From: Jeotgalibacillus sp. S-D1
GTDB lineage: Bacteria; Bacillota; Bacilli; Bacillales; Jeotgalibacillaceae
Length of the DNA: 64,000 bases
Direction of reading: 5' to 3'
NCBI RefSeq assembly: GCF_004358665.1
Contig: NZ_SMZR01000001.1
Span: 1,302,001 to 1,366,000, forward strand
Position 1 is the first letter of the stretch, and each line of letters begins with the position of its first letter. Below the pieces are notes generated by a model. That model was not told the DNA's origin and made no database searches. It saw only the letters and a list, made by a program, of their open reading frames with translations. Of the stretch, positions 27,541 to 36,489 are shown one piece after another. Position numbers and translations under genes: made by a program.

Positions 27541-29049
27541 TTATAAATTTTTCAGTTTTTTTGGAAAAATAGCATTAAGATAATCAATTTTTTTCTGTGT
27601 ATAATCCATAAATCCATCATTATACGATTTGGGATCCTTTGGATTGGCAAAATGAGTTATTTTACCGGTTTCAGGGTCAATGAATTTACTTGCAGCACCG
27701 CAGCCTAATCCAATAATGGTTTGTACTTCTTCCATTATAATAATGTTATATAAGCTTTCTTCTCCAGGCTTTGCATAACCCACATTTTCTAAGTTGCCTA
27801 AAATGTTTTTCTGTCGGTAGAGATAATAAGGTACATATCCATGCTCCTTGTTCCACTTTTGCGCAAGATCCATCATTTTTTCTACTTCTGTCCGATCGGC
27901 AACTTTATATTTTTCACGGTTCAGCGTCATTTCAGAAGCTCGTTTAAAGGATAATGTATGAACCGTTACCGACTCAGGCATAAGCTTTTCCGTTTCATCC
28001 AATGAATGTTGAAGCTCAGGTACTCCTTCATTGGGCAGTCCAATGATTAAATCCATATTGATATTATTCATTCCATGCTGCCGCGATAAATGAAATTTAT
28101 CTATGGTTTCCTGCACTGTATGATGCCGTCCAATCGCTTTTAACGTTTCATCTGTATAGGATTGAGGGTTGATCGAAATGCGGTCAATCTTCCACTTATT
28201 TAATACATCAAGCTTTTCAGGGGATATTGTATCCGGACGGCCTGCCTCAACCGTGACTTCTCTGACTTGTTTTACATCGGGGAAGGATTGATACATTTCC
28301 TCATATAAAGCATCCATTTCCTCAGCCGTAATAGCAGTTGGTGTTCCTCCGCCGAAATAAATGGTCGTAATTTTAACGCCTCTTTCTTTCAGCCAGCGTC
28401 CGGTTTCCTGAATCTCATAATGGAGGCCCGCTAAAAAGGCGGACACTTTTCCAAGCTTTCCTTGTATAGCAAATGCAGGGAACGTGCAATAAGCACACTT
28501 TGTAGGACAAAACGGAATGCCTATATAAATACTTACTTCATCCTGCAGATCATACAAATCTGGAATCATGGCAAGCTGACGATGAACAATTTCTTCCATT
28601 AAACTGATTTTCTCATCTGAGATCTGATAGTGAGCTTTAAGAAATGCTCTTGTTTCCTCGAGTGGTGTGTTTATCATCTGCTGTTTGTGCATCAGCTTGG
28701 TAGGGCGTATTCCTGTTAATACACCCCACTTTTGAGTGATTCCTGTATATTGCTGCAAGAGAGACAAGAACACATGAGAAACCACGTTTTTATTTTGTTT
28801 AAAGCTTTCTTTTTCCGTCTCTTCTAACCGGTAAACAGTTTCACGCTCTGCAGCAATTGCATGCTCGCGAGCTTCTGCCACAGCATGAATACTGTTCTCT
28901 TTTATCGTAACCTCAATATCAATAATAAACGCATCACGCAGCTCTTCATTGGAGACAGTCAGTGCAGTATCTTCATAAAATAAGTTTGCAATGTTTTGAA
29001 GTGTTCGTTGGTAACGCTGGTCATTCAGACCTCTGACAATAATATTCAT
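27541..29049 (-). CDS. hemZ: Radical-SAM coproporphyrinogen dehydrogenase-like protein HemZ
   Basis: The 502-residue protein has the radical SAM cluster motif CPTKCAYC at residues 181-188, followed by TIYFGGGTPTAI. The N-terminal 160 residues are a HemZ-specific extension. HemZ is described as an oxygen-independent coproporphyrinogen III oxidase-like enzyme; the direct activity is less certain than for HemN. I chose the ATG at 29049 after AGGTGAG, which gives MNIIVRGLNDQRYQ. The longer open frame starts 21 codons earlier without a ribosome binding site. Confidence 0.92.
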   Translation of the reverse strand: MNIIVRGLNDQRYQRTLQNIANLFYEDTALTVSNEELRDAFIIDIEVTIKENSIHAVAEAREHAIAAERETVYRLEETEKESFKQNKNVVSHVFLSLLQQYTGITQKWGVLTGIRPTKLMHKQQMINTPLEETRAFLKAHYQISDEKISLMEEIVHRQLAMIPDLYDLQDEVSIYIGIPFCPTKCAYCTFPAFAIQGKLGKVSAFLAGLHYEIQETGRWLKERGVKITTIYFGGGTPTAITAEEMDALYEEMYQSFPDVKQVREVTVEAGRPDTISPEKLDVLNKWKIDRISINPQSYTDETLKAIGRHHTVQETIDKFHLSRQHGMNNINMDLIIGLPNEGVPELQHSLDETEKLMPESVTVHTLSFKRASEMTLNREKYKVADRTEVEKMMDLAQKWNKEHGYVPYYLYRQKNILGNLENVGYAKPGEESLYNIIIMEEVQTIIGLGCGAASKFIDPETGKITHFANPKDPKSYNDGFMDYTQKKIDYLNAIFPKKLKNL

Positions 29050-29086
29050 ACTTCTCACCTTTCTGGCATTCTTCACTTGTATAAGT

Positions 29087-29100
29087 TTACAAACGTTTAC
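29087..29100. promoter_or_regulatory. cre-like or shared operator motif upstream of hemZ
   Basis: TTACAAACGTTTAC lies about 40 bases before the hemZ start. It partly fits the catabolite-responsive element consensus. The same 12-mer TTACAAACGTTT precedes fumC at 35273. Confidence 0.35.
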
Positions 29101-29206
29101 TGCCAAGGTCAATTAAGTGCAGCATTTTATGCCGATATTATTTCCAGTATGAGCAATACACCTCTTCAGATAGTTTTACTGAACTTATTTGCAGCAGGTT
29201 TCAAAA

Positions 29207-29250
29207 AAAAGCAGCCCGGCGAATTTCTTTAGCCGGACTGCTTTCTTAAA
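29207..29250 (-). terminator. Intrinsic terminator of yheB-yheA
   Basis: On the minus strand AAAGCAGTCCGGC pairs with GCCGGGCTGCTTT, followed by T8. Confidence 0.9.
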
Positions 29251-29265
29251 GCAAATTATTAGAAA

Positions 29266-29634
29266 CTACTGCGTAGGACCTTGATTGTCCATTGCACCGT
29301 ATAGTTCTTCTAATGGTTTCATGATTACTTTGTTTAATTCCTGAATCAGCATGCTCATGCGCTGCTCTGATTCCATTAATTTTGAAATGATTTCATGCTG
29401 CTGAACCAGCTGAGCTGTTTTTTGAGCCTGAGCAATTTCATCTTCAGAAATTTCTTCACCATTCATTTGTTTTTGCTGAAGACCAAGTTGAATGTCTCTG
29501 AAGTTCTCAAAGATACCTTTCGCGGACTCATCGCTGTTCACCGCATCGTACATTGCTTGTAATTGCGTGAACTCCTCGCTTTGGCGAATTGCACGCTCTA
29601 GTTCGTTTGCATGATCGTACAGATTTACTGACAA
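29266..29634 (-). CDS. yheA: YheA protein, YlbF/YmcA family
   Basis: The 122-residue protein is all alpha-helical and polar, with VNLYDHANELERAIRQSEEF and MSMLIQELNKVIMKPLEELYG, matching B. subtilis YheA of the YlbF/YmcA family, whose better-known members assist RNase Y. Its own function is unknown. TTG at 29634 stands eight bases after AAAGGAGG and gives the family start; the longer open frame to 29691 has no ribosome binding site. It follows yheB by about 80 bases. Confidence 0.9.
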   Translation of the reverse strand: MSVNLYDHANELERAIRQSEEFTQLQAMYDAVNSDESAKGIFENFRDIQLGLQQKQMNGEEISEDEIAQAQKTAQLVQQHEIISKLMESEQRMSMLIQELNKVIMKPLEELYGAMDNQGPTQ

Positions 29635-29714
29635 TCGGAAAACCTCCTTTTTAATCACACTTACCCTCTTCCCCGATGAATAAGTGCTCAAACATGATTT
29701 TTAGTTATTTTGTC

Positions 29715-30851
29715 TCATCTTAATAAAAGAACGATCAAACCCTGGAATAGTCCAATGATTCCGCCGAGGACTGCACCAAGATAGGTAATCATTTTAAATT
29801 CTCTTCTGGAAATACCCAGTATCAAATCCTCAAGCCTCGAAACTTCAAATGAATCAACCTGTTCCCGTACAATTTCCTGCAGCTGCATTTTTGACAGCAG
29901 CTGCTCCAGCTTATCAGCGAGCATCTCTTTTGCAACTTCTACCAGCTTGGGAATAAGCCGGTCAACCGCAGCTTCTCTTAATGGTGATACTGCATGTCCC
30001 AAAGGACGTGTAAGCCAGTTTTTTAAATCGATGCGTTCCTTCATGAAACCTTGCAGCCTTACAATAAGGTCCTGGTCAGTTACTACGGAAAAAGCACGAT
30101 CCCACTGCCAGTCTTTTACATTTTCCCATTCCTTACGCAAAACCTGTTCGAGTATATCATGTGTGCCTTTATGTTTCAAAAACTTTATAATTTCAGGCTG
30201 TACTTTATCTGTTAATGATGTATTTCCCATAACCATTTGTATCATGCTTCCTAATGTGCCACGCGTCTTGAAAAAATCCTCAATCATGACCCGAATCCGT
30301 TCTTTTCCTTCATAAGAAGAAAAGTAATCCACGCCTTTTGACAGGATATAATCCGTTACGACTTCAACCTTGCCATCCAGCCTCACAATCCATCTCTCAG
30401 GCAGGGTTTCACGGATCGTCTGGGTCTTGTAGCGCTCTTTAACCGTTTCATATTGCGATTCAATCCAGTTATCCATAGACTTTTCCACGTAAGGAACCGG
30501 CGACTCTATTTCAAAGCGGTTAAGCCAGACTTGTACAGGTTTTTCTGAAGTAAAAACCCGGTCACTTTCCTGCTGAAGCCACGAAGTCAGCGCTTTTTCA
30601 TATTTTTCATTTAAAAAGCGCTCCTTCAGGCTTTGTGCAGTAAGCAAATGATTAACAACCATCATTCCCAGCTGCTTTGCCAATTCATCTCTTCTTCTTG
30701 GAATTAAACCAGGTGTAAAGGGCACCCGCCATTTTCCCAGGTATATTGCTTTATAAGGTCTGAAAAGCATTTTGATTGCGATTGAGTTTGTAAAACCACC
30801 TATCCCAGCGCCAATTATAATCATGATGATCAACATCAAAAGTGTATCCAT
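29715..30851 (-). CDS. yheB: DUF445 family membrane protein YheB
   Basis: The 378-residue protein has a hydrophobic N-terminus (LLMLIIMIIIGAGIGGFTNSIAIKMLF), a family-typical PYKAIYLGKWRVPFTPGLIPRRRDELA, a long charged central region and a C-terminal hydrophobic helix. It matches B. subtilis YheB. The role is unknown. GGAAGGTG precedes the ATG. It is in an operon with yheA. Confidence 0.9.
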   Translation of the reverse strand: MDTLLMLIIMIIIGAGIGGFTNSIAIKMLFRPYKAIYLGKWRVPFTPGLIPRRRDELAKQLGMMVVNHLLTAQSLKERFLNEKYEKALTSWLQQESDRVFTSEKPVQVWLNRFEIESPVPYVEKSMDNWIESQYETVKERYKTQTIRETLPERWIVRLDGKVEVVTDYILSKGVDYFSSYEGKERIRVMIEDFFKTRGTLGSMIQMVMGNTSLTDKVQPEIIKFLKHKGTHDILEQVLRKEWENVKDWQWDRAFSVVTDQDLIVRLQGFMKERIDLKNWLTRPLGHAVSPLREAAVDRLIPKLVEVAKEMLADKLEQLLSKMQLQEIVREQVDSFEVSRLEDLILGISRREFKMITYLGAVLGGIIGLFQGLIVLLLR

Positions 30852-31069
30852 AACTATTCACCTTCCACTAAACATTCCTATTTTATCTTTACCAAATTCA
30901 GTATAGCAGAAAGGCCAATAATGGGAAGCAATAGGTTTAATTGGCCTGTTCTTTAATTAGAGTTCTTTCTTCTCCTATAAACATAAAGATATGTTTGATG
31001 AGCAAAACGTATGCTGCTGCCGCATGGTATACTACCGTTAAACACATATACATAATGGAGGTATTTAGT

Positions 31070-31291
31070 ATGATTCAGCATTTTCATTACCAATCCATGT
31101 TTGAAAATAAACAATTACCGGGATGGTTAATTTCCTTTACTTATGAAGGCCAAAGGATATCAGGCATTTATCATAAGACAGGAAATATCGAATGGACTTC
31201 GCCCCCTTTATTTCGTGATCAGGAAGCCGAAGAAAACGTAAAAAAACAGCTGCATGATCTGATGCTTTACCATGTTTATGATCAGGCATAG
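31070..31291 (+). CDS. yheE: YheE-like protein (DUF5342)
   Basis: The 73-residue protein starts MIQHFHYQSMFENKQLPGW and contains FTYEGQRISGIYHKTGNIEW, matching the YheE family. ATGGAGG precedes the ATG. It is divergent from yheB, as in B. subtilis. Function unknown, probably cytosolic. Confidence 0.85.
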   Translation: MIQHFHYQSMFENKQLPGWLISFTYEGQRISGIYHKTGNIEWTSPPLFRDQEAEENVKKQLHDLMLYHVYDQA

Positions 31292-31359
31292 CATCCTTTT
31301 CATAACAGCCGTATAGCTTTTTGCTTCTATACACATAGTAAGCATCAGGGGGTGTAGAG

Positions 31360-31539
31360 ATGAGCAAACCATCTTTTTTGCCGGATTCATGTCAGGAAGG
31401 CCGTGACAAAGTCTGTATGGACATTGACCGCTTTATTAATGAAGGAATGGCCGGAGGCACGGTGCATCGCTTCCATCATACTCCGAACATTGAAGAAGCA
31501 AGAGATCTTGAGCAGGAAACACCACCAAACGGATCCTGA
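31360..31539 (+). CDS. Small conserved-looking protein, 59 residues, unknown
   Basis: The frame starts MSKPSFLPDSCQEGRDKVC and continues with DIDRFINEGMAGGTVHRF and IEEARDLEQETPPNG. GGGGGTG stands just before the ATG at 31360 and a terminator follows, so this is a real gene. The protein is small, polar and acidic at its C-terminus. I recall similar short proteins in other bacilli but cannot assign a name. Confidence 0.75.
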   Translation: MSKPSFLPDSCQEGRDKVCMDIDRFINEGMAGGTVHRFHHTPNIEEARDLEQETPPNGS

Positions 31540-31547
31540 TCCGTCAG

Positions 31548-31577
31548 AAAAGCGGCCATTAAAAACGGCCGCTTTTT
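31548..31577 (+). terminator. Intrinsic terminator of yheE and the 59-residue gene
   Basis: AAAGCGGCC and GGCCGCTTT form the stem, followed by a T-run. Confidence 0.9.
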
Positions 31578-31644
31578 TGTATCCTCCTTTTCAATCCTGT
31601 GTTTCTTTTATACAATGAGTTCATTACCTATAAGGATGATGTCC

Positions 31645-32550
31645 ATGTCTGTCATACAAAAATTATTAAAACAATATCCAAATGCACGGCAAATCAATTC
31701 TTTAAAAGACAATGAGTACGATCAATATCAATGGTACAGGGATGCATCGGATGAGCTGATCGCTTTTCCAGCGGCTGAGCTGTCCAGTAAAGAAGCAGGT
31801 CTGCTGGAACTGATGCTTGAACCGGCGGCAGCTCCTCTTTACCAACACTCAAATGAATGGGAACGTTATTTGTTTGGAGATAACACCACTTGCCCACTGC
31901 CGGAAGGGACAGCGTTCAGGCTTGTATTATTTTCCTTTGGCAAGGCTCCGGTTTTTCCTGAGGAAGGTCACCCGCTTCAATTTGTTTTCGCAGATGATTC
32001 AACCATTGTCCAGCGTGATGAATTAAATGGATATGTTGTCGAACTCCAAACAGCCAATACACTATCCCTTGAAGAACTTTCATCCGCATCTCAGGCCCTT
32101 GAAACGGATATAGATGTCAGCACATATTTTTTTGCAGGGTCTTTTCACGAAGCGAACCAGGCAACTAAGGAGCAGCTGCTAATGGAACACGCCTGGTATA
32201 ATCAGCATAAATCGTATATACAGCGACAAAAAGTGTCAACGACACAGTCCATCATTCCATTATTAATTCTCGACCGGTTTACAGATATGGAAAAACAGTC
32301 ACAGTTTTCAATTATCAACAATGCATTTGATGGCGATCCTGAGCTAGCCACCGTAATCCGCACGCTGGTTGAAAATTTATCCAACGTAAGCAGCACGGCA
32401 AAGCTTCTGTATCTGCATCGCAACAGTTTGCAATACCGGCTGGATAAGTTCTCAGAACGGACCGGGATTGATTTAAAATCCTTTCATGGAAGTATGACAG
32501 CGTATCTCGCAAGTCTTCAATGGGATTCAGACAAAAAAAGTCGAAGCTAA
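31645..32550 (+). CDS. PucR/CdaR-type transcriptional regulator
   Basis: The 301-residue protein ends with the PucR-type helix-turn-helix segment NVSSTAKLLYLHRNSLQYRLDKFSERTG; the N-terminal part is variable and probably senses a ligand. It stands directly upstream of msmX, the arrangement known for B. subtilis yxkF and msmX, which suggests control of, or functional linkage to, sugar uptake. The ATG at 31645 follows AAGGATGAT with better spacing than the ATGs at 31636 and 31639. A terminator separates it from msmX. Confidence 0.82.
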   Translation: MSVIQKLLKQYPNARQINSLKDNEYDQYQWYRDASDELIAFPAAELSSKEAGLLELMLEPAAAPLYQHSNEWERYLFGDNTTCPLPEGTAFRLVLFSFGKAPVFPEEGHPLQFVFADDSTIVQRDELNGYVVELQTANTLSLEELSSASQALETDIDVSTYFFAGSFHEANQATKEQLLMEHAWYNQHKSYIQRQKVSTTQSIIPLLILDRFTDMEKQSQFSIINNAFDGDPELATVIRTLVENLSNVSSTAKLLYLHRNSLQYRLDKFSERTGIDLKSFHGSMTAYLASLQWDSDKKSRS

Positions 32551-32560
32551 AACCAGATGC

Positions 32561-32601
32561 AGGAATGCCCGTCACCTTGACGAAAGGCATTCCTTTTTTT
32601 T
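32561..32601 (+). terminator. Intrinsic terminator between the PucR-type gene and msmX
   Basis: AGGAATGCC and GGCATTCCT form the stem, followed by T8. Confidence 0.9.
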
Positions 32602-32682
32602 GTGCACATTTGCCATTGGAAAGGCTTTCATTTATCTGTAATATTATTTTCAGAACGAAGTACATATTGGAGGAATGACACA

Positions 32683-33780
32683 ATGGCTGAATTAAAATTA
32701 AATAACATTTACAAAGTATACGAAAAAGACGTTACAGCAGTATCTGATTTTAATCTTCATATCAAGGATAAAGAATTCATCGTATTTGTAGGTCCTTCCG
32801 GCTGTGGGAAATCAACAACTCTTCGAATGATTGCAGGACTTGAGGAAATTTCAAAAGGCGACTTTTACATCGGTGAAGAACGCGTAAATGATAAAGCTCC
32901 TAAAGACCGCGATATCGCAATGGTATTCCAAAACTATGCTTTATACCCTCATATGAGCGTGTATGATAATATGGCATTTGGTTTGAAACTACGTAAGTTT
33001 GATAAAGCTGAAATCGAAAAACGCGTGAAAAACGCAGCCAGAATTCTTGGGCTTGAAGCGCTTTTAGACCGTAAACCAAAAGCTCTTTCAGGTGGTCAGC
33101 GTCAGCGTGTTGCTCTTGGACGTGCAATTGTCCGTGATGCTAAAGTATTCTTAATGGATGAGCCTTTATCAAATCTTGATGCTAAACTTCGTGTTCAAAT
33201 GCGTGCTGAAATTGCCAAACTGCATCAGCGTCTTCAAACGACTACGATTTATGTAACGCATGACCAGACTGAAGCGATGACAATGGCTACCCGTATCGTT
33301 GTTATGAAAGACGGAGTTATCCAGCAGGTAGGGTCTCCTAAAGAAGTATACGATAACCCTGAAAACGTATTCGTTGGCGGATTTATCGGGTCGCCGGCAA
33401 TGAACTTCTTCAGCGGTTCACTAACAGAGCAAGGCTTTGACGTAAAGGGCCAGGTGCTGTCTGTACCTGAAGGCAAGATGAAAAAATTGCGTGCACAAGG
33501 CTATGTTGGAAAAGATATCATTCTTGGCGTGCGCCCTGAAGATATTCACGATGAGCCACTGTTTATTGAAGCGGCAGCTGGATCAAAATTCCTGGCAAAT
33601 ATCGAAGTTTCAGAACTTACCGGTGCTGAGCTTATGTTATATTCCAAAATCGGAGAACAAGACTTTGTTGCCCGTGTAGATGCAAGATCTGATATCCATG
33701 CAGGTCAAAAGGTTGAACTTGCATTTGATATGAACAAGTGTCATTTCTTTGATGCTGAAACTGAACAGCGTATTCGCTAA
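32683..33780 (+). CDS. msmX: Multi-sugar ABC transporter ATPase MsmX
   Basis: The 365-residue ATPase shows Walker A GPSGCGKST, the Q-loop region VFQNYALYPH, signature LSGGQRQRVALGR, Walker B VFLMDEPLSNLD, and a C-terminal TOBE domain with GVRPEDIHDEP. In B. subtilis MsmX energises several different sugar importers, such as those for maltodextrin, arabinan and galactan. ATTGGAGG precedes the ATG at 32683. No permease or binding-protein gene lies nearby, which fits a shared ATPase encoded apart from its partners. Confidence 0.96.
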   Translation: MAELKLNNIYKVYEKDVTAVSDFNLHIKDKEFIVFVGPSGCGKSTTLRMIAGLEEISKGDFYIGEERVNDKAPKDRDIAMVFQNYALYPHMSVYDNMAFGLKLRKFDKAEIEKRVKNAARILGLEALLDRKPKALSGGQRQRVALGRAIVRDAKVFLMDEPLSNLDAKLRVQMRAEIAKLHQRLQTTTIYVTHDQTEAMTMATRIVVMKDGVIQQVGSPKEVYDNPENVFVGGFIGSPAMNFFSGSLTEQGFDVKGQVLSVPEGKMKKLRAQGYVGKDIILGVRPEDIHDEPLFIEAAAGSKFLANIEVSELTGAELMLYSKIGEQDFVARVDARSDIHAGQKVELAFDMNKCHFFDAETEQRIR

Positions 33781-33810
33781 TTACTGTTGGTTACCCCCTT
33801 ATAACCATAT

Positions 33811-33845
33811 AAAACAAGGCGGACTCAAATGAGTCCGCCTTGTTT
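33811..33845. terminator. Bidirectional terminator between msmX and fumC
   Basis: AAACAAGGCGGACTCA and its complement form a 16-bp stem with a two-base loop. Confidence 0.9.
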
Positions 33846-33866
33846 CATTTTACCAGTCAGCATTTG

Positions 33867-35258
33867 TTATACTCTATCCAGGTTGACCATATTAATGGGC
33901 TGAATCCATTGATCATATTGATCTTCCGTTACATAACCGGTTTCGATAGCTGCTTCCTTGAGCGTTAATTCTTTTTCAAAAGCAAACTTGGCAATTTGAG
34001 CTGCTTTCTCATAACCAATATGAGGATTTAAAGCTGTAACAAGCATTAGTGAACGATCCACATGCCCTGCAATAACATCCTTATTAGGTTCGATTCCAAC
34101 TGCACATTTATCATTAAATGCTTTCATGCTGTCTCCAAGCAGCCGGACAGATTGCAAAAAGTTATAAATGATCACCGGCTTAAATACATTCAGTTCAAAA
34201 TTCCCCTGGCTTGCAGCAAATCCGATTGCCGCATCATTCCCCATAACCTGTGCAGCAACCATCGTTAACGCTTCACTTTGGGTTGGATTCACCTTGCCAG
34301 GCATAATTGAGCTGCCCGGCTCGTTCGCCGGAATGGTGATTTCTCCAATGCCGCTTCTCGGTCCGCTGGCCAGCCATCTGACATCATTTCCTATTTTCAT
34401 TAGATCAGCAGCTAACGCTTTAAGAGCTCCATGTACGTGAACCATATCATCATGGCTGGTTAATGCATGAAACTTATTGTCTGAAGAATAGAAAGGAAAC
34501 CCTGTTTGCAGCACAAGCTGCTTTGCAACACGGTCGCCAAACTCCGGATGTGCGTTGATTCCGGTGCCGACTGCAGTTCCCCCAATCGCCAGGGATAAAA
34601 TATGCTTGCTTGCTTCCTGAATCATACTCCGCGACTTTTGAAGCATTGCACGCCACCCGCTGATTTCCTGGCCAAGCGTAAGCGGTGTAGCATCCTGTAA
34701 ATGGGTACGGCCAATTTTAATTATTTCCTTAAAGGCCTCTTCTTTTTCAAAAAAGGTTTCTGTTAATAGTTTTAAATTAGGGATTAAGTTTTTGCATAGT
34801 GCTTTGTAAGCTGCAATATGCATAGCAGTTGGAAATGTATCATTAGAGCTTTGAGACATATTAACATCGTCGTTCGGATGAACCTGTTCATCGATCGACT
34901 GTTCCTGCAAAAATAAATTTGCTCGATGGGCCACTACTTCATTCACATTCATGTTCGACTGCGTACCGCTGCCTGTCTGCCATACAACAAGTGGAAAATG
35001 TTCATCAAGCTTGCCATCAATAATTTCATTACAGGCTTTTGAAATGGCATCACGTTTATGTACCGATAATTTTCCTAAATCAAAATTCACCATAGCAGCT
35101 GCTTTTTTAAGTTCTGCAAATGAATACGTTATTTCAAGCGGCATTTGTTCTATGCCAATTGGAAAGTTTTGTTTACTTCGTTGTGTTTGGGCACCCCAGT
35201 TTTTGCTTGCAGGAACTTGAATCTCTCCTAACGAATCCTTTTCAATACGAAAATCCAT
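33867..35258 (-). CDS. fumC: Fumarate hydratase, class II
   Basis: The 463-residue TCA-cycle enzyme interconverts fumarate and malate. Family motifs are WGAQTQRS near the N-terminus, [14 protein letters not shown] as [10 protein letters not shown], the catalytic-base region [12 protein letters not shown] and the signature [18 protein letters not shown] precedes the ATG. The equivalent in B. subtilis is citG. It converges on msmX; a cre-like motif lies 16 bases upstream of the start. Confidence 0.97.
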   Translation of the reverse strand: MDFRIEKDSLGEIQVPASKNWGAQTQRSKQNFPIGIEQMPLEITYSFAELKKAAAMVNFDLGKLSVHKRDAISKACNEIIDGKLDEHFPLVVWQTGSGTQSNMNVNEVVAHRANLFLQEQSIDEQVHPNDDVNMSQSSNDTFPTAMHIAAYKALCKNLIPNLKLLTETFFEKEEAFKEIIKIGRTHLQDATPLTLGQEISGWRAMLQKSRSMIQEASKHILSLAIGGTAVGTGINAHPEFGDRVAKQLVLQTGFPFYSSDNKFHALTSHDDMVHVHGALKALAADLMKIGNDVRWLASGPRSGIGEITIPANEPGSSIMPGKVNPTQSEALTMVAAQVMGNDAAIGFAASQGNFELNVFKPVIIYNFLQSVRLLGDSMKAFNDKCAVGIEPNKDVIAGHVDRSLMLVTALNPHIGYEKAAQIAKFAFEKELTLKEAAIETGYVTEDQYDQWIQPINMVNLDRV

Positions 35259-35273
35259 TGTTCATCTCCCCCT

Positions 35274-35287
35274 TACAAACGTTTTCA
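35274..35287. promoter_or_regulatory. cre-like motif upstream of fumC
   Basis: On the minus strand TGAAAACGTTTGTA matches the cre consensus TGWAANCGNTNWCA at 12 of 14 positions. CcpA control is a plausible inference. Confidence 0.45.
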
Positions 35288-35411
35288 CTCTTTCATTGTA
35301 TCATTTTCCCAAAAGAAGCTCACTTCATAGCCTTGAGGGAGAAACCTTTTCGATTTAATCAAGATCAGCTACACTTATAACAGTGAGGATTTTAACGAAA
35401 GGAGGATTAAC

Positions 35412-36026
35412 ATGAAAATTGCTATATTTGGTGCAACGGGCCGGGTAGGAAGTGTAATCGCTGAACTGGCACTTAAAGACGGGCACAGCGTCCGCGCACT
35501 GTTTCGAAGTCAAACAGATCTTAAGCATAAACACTTACATATCCACTACGGGGATGTTTCCAATAAAGCGGATATTTATAAAACCATAAAAGGCTGCGAC
35601 GCCGTAATCAGCGCACTGGGCACCGACAAAAATGATGCTCTTACAAAATCAATGATTCATATCCTGCCCGCTATGCGGAAAGAATCCATAACAAAAATCA
35701 TCACCATCGGCACAGCAGGCATACTGGACTCAAAAAGAGATCCTGGCAAGCTTCGTTTTCATTCAACAGAATCAAACCGTAGATTAAGTACTGCGGCAGA
35801 AGACCATTGCCGCGCATATTTAATGCTGAAGCAGTCATCAATGGACTGGACAATCGTCTGTCCAACCTATTTGCCGGACGGCGAACGCATCGGAAAATAC
35901 CGTACAGAAATCAACACATTGCCAGACAGCCCATCAAGCATTTCCATGTACGATACAGGCGATTTCGCATACTCTCTTTTACAGTCAGATCAATACTTGA
36001 AAAAAAGAGTTGGAATTACTTATTAG
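35412..36026 (+). CDS. yheG: NAD(P)-binding protein YheG (atypical SDR)
   Basis: The 204-residue protein has the N-terminal nucleotide-binding GATGRVGS, then IHYGDVSN and CDAVISALGTD, and the WTIVCPTYLPDG segment of NmrA/flavin-reductase-like SDRs. B. subtilis YheG has the same length and lies in the yhe cluster. AAAGGAGG precedes the ATG. Substrate unknown. Confidence 0.87.
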   Translation: MKIAIFGATGRVGSVIAELALKDGHSVRALFRSQTDLKHKHLHIHYGDVSNKADIYKTIKGCDAVISALGTDKNDALTKSMIHILPAMRKESITKIITIGTAGILDSKRDPGKLRFHSTESNRRLSTAAEDHCRAYLMLKQSSMDWTIVCPTYLPDGERIGKYRTEINTLPDSPSSISMYDTGDFAYSLLQSDQYLKKRVGITY

Positions 36027-36160
36027 TTTTCATTTGCTGTTTTGCTGGAGATAGGAGATTAGCTGCGTTTACAGCCATGGGTATGAGCATTCAATTAGGG
36101 GATTTTCCTGATTGGATGCTTTTTTGTGCCGGCTATGGTCAAATTCAGAGACAAAGGCAG

Positions 36161-36222
36161 GGCGGGAGCATGAACCTCTAGCAGGAGATATGCTGGGCGG
36201 GAGCGCGAACTCTGGCGGGAGC
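36161..36222. repeat. Three GGCGGGAGC motifs
   Basis: GGCGGGAGC occurs at 36161-36169, 36196-36204 and 36214-36222. Each copy is followed by a short variable stretch (CATGAACTC-like or CGCGAACTC-like). They lie directly before the 21-bp tandem array. No ORF or clear promoter accounts for them. Confidence 0.6.
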
Positions 36223-36226
36223 ATTA

Positions 36227-36424
36227 TATCGATCTCCTTTTCCAAAATATCGATCACTTTTCCGCGTTTATCGTACTTCTTTCCGGATTTATCTCTCATC
36301 TTTTCTCTTTTATCGATCAAATCGGCTTTTTCCTCCATTTTATCTCACATCTATCACCGTTTATCGATCATCTGAAGCATTATATCGATCATCATTTCAA
36401 TTATATCGATCAAACTTCCAGCCC
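36227..36424. repeat. 21-bp tandem repeat array with TATCGATC core
   Basis: Units beginning TATC start at 36227, 36248, 36269, 36290, 36311, 36341, 36362, 36383 and 36404. All steps are exactly 21 bases except one of 30. Six units carry the full TATCGATC; the others have TATCGTAC, TATCTCTC or TATCTCAC. The rest of each unit is pyrimidine-rich and often contains TTTTCC. There are no spacers between units, so this is not a CRISPR array. Read on the minus strand, the units code seven-residue repeats with I-D or K-R cores, but no ribosome binding site supports a gene. Confidence 0.85.
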
Positions 36425-36489
36425 TCCTCCCACCTCTCCACTTCTCTCCCACAAAAAAACCAACTCTAAAAAAAGAGTTGGTCCAGAAT

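Noticed and set aside
36069-36338. 89-codon minus-strand ORF across the 21-bp repeats
   Set aside because: The seven-residue repeats follow from the DNA repeat; there is no ribosome binding site and the frame ends inside yheG-proximal non-coding DNA. Kept as a repeat, not a gene.
36227-36424. CRISPR array
   Set aside because: The 21-base units are directly adjacent, degenerate and lack unique spacers; no cas genes are present.
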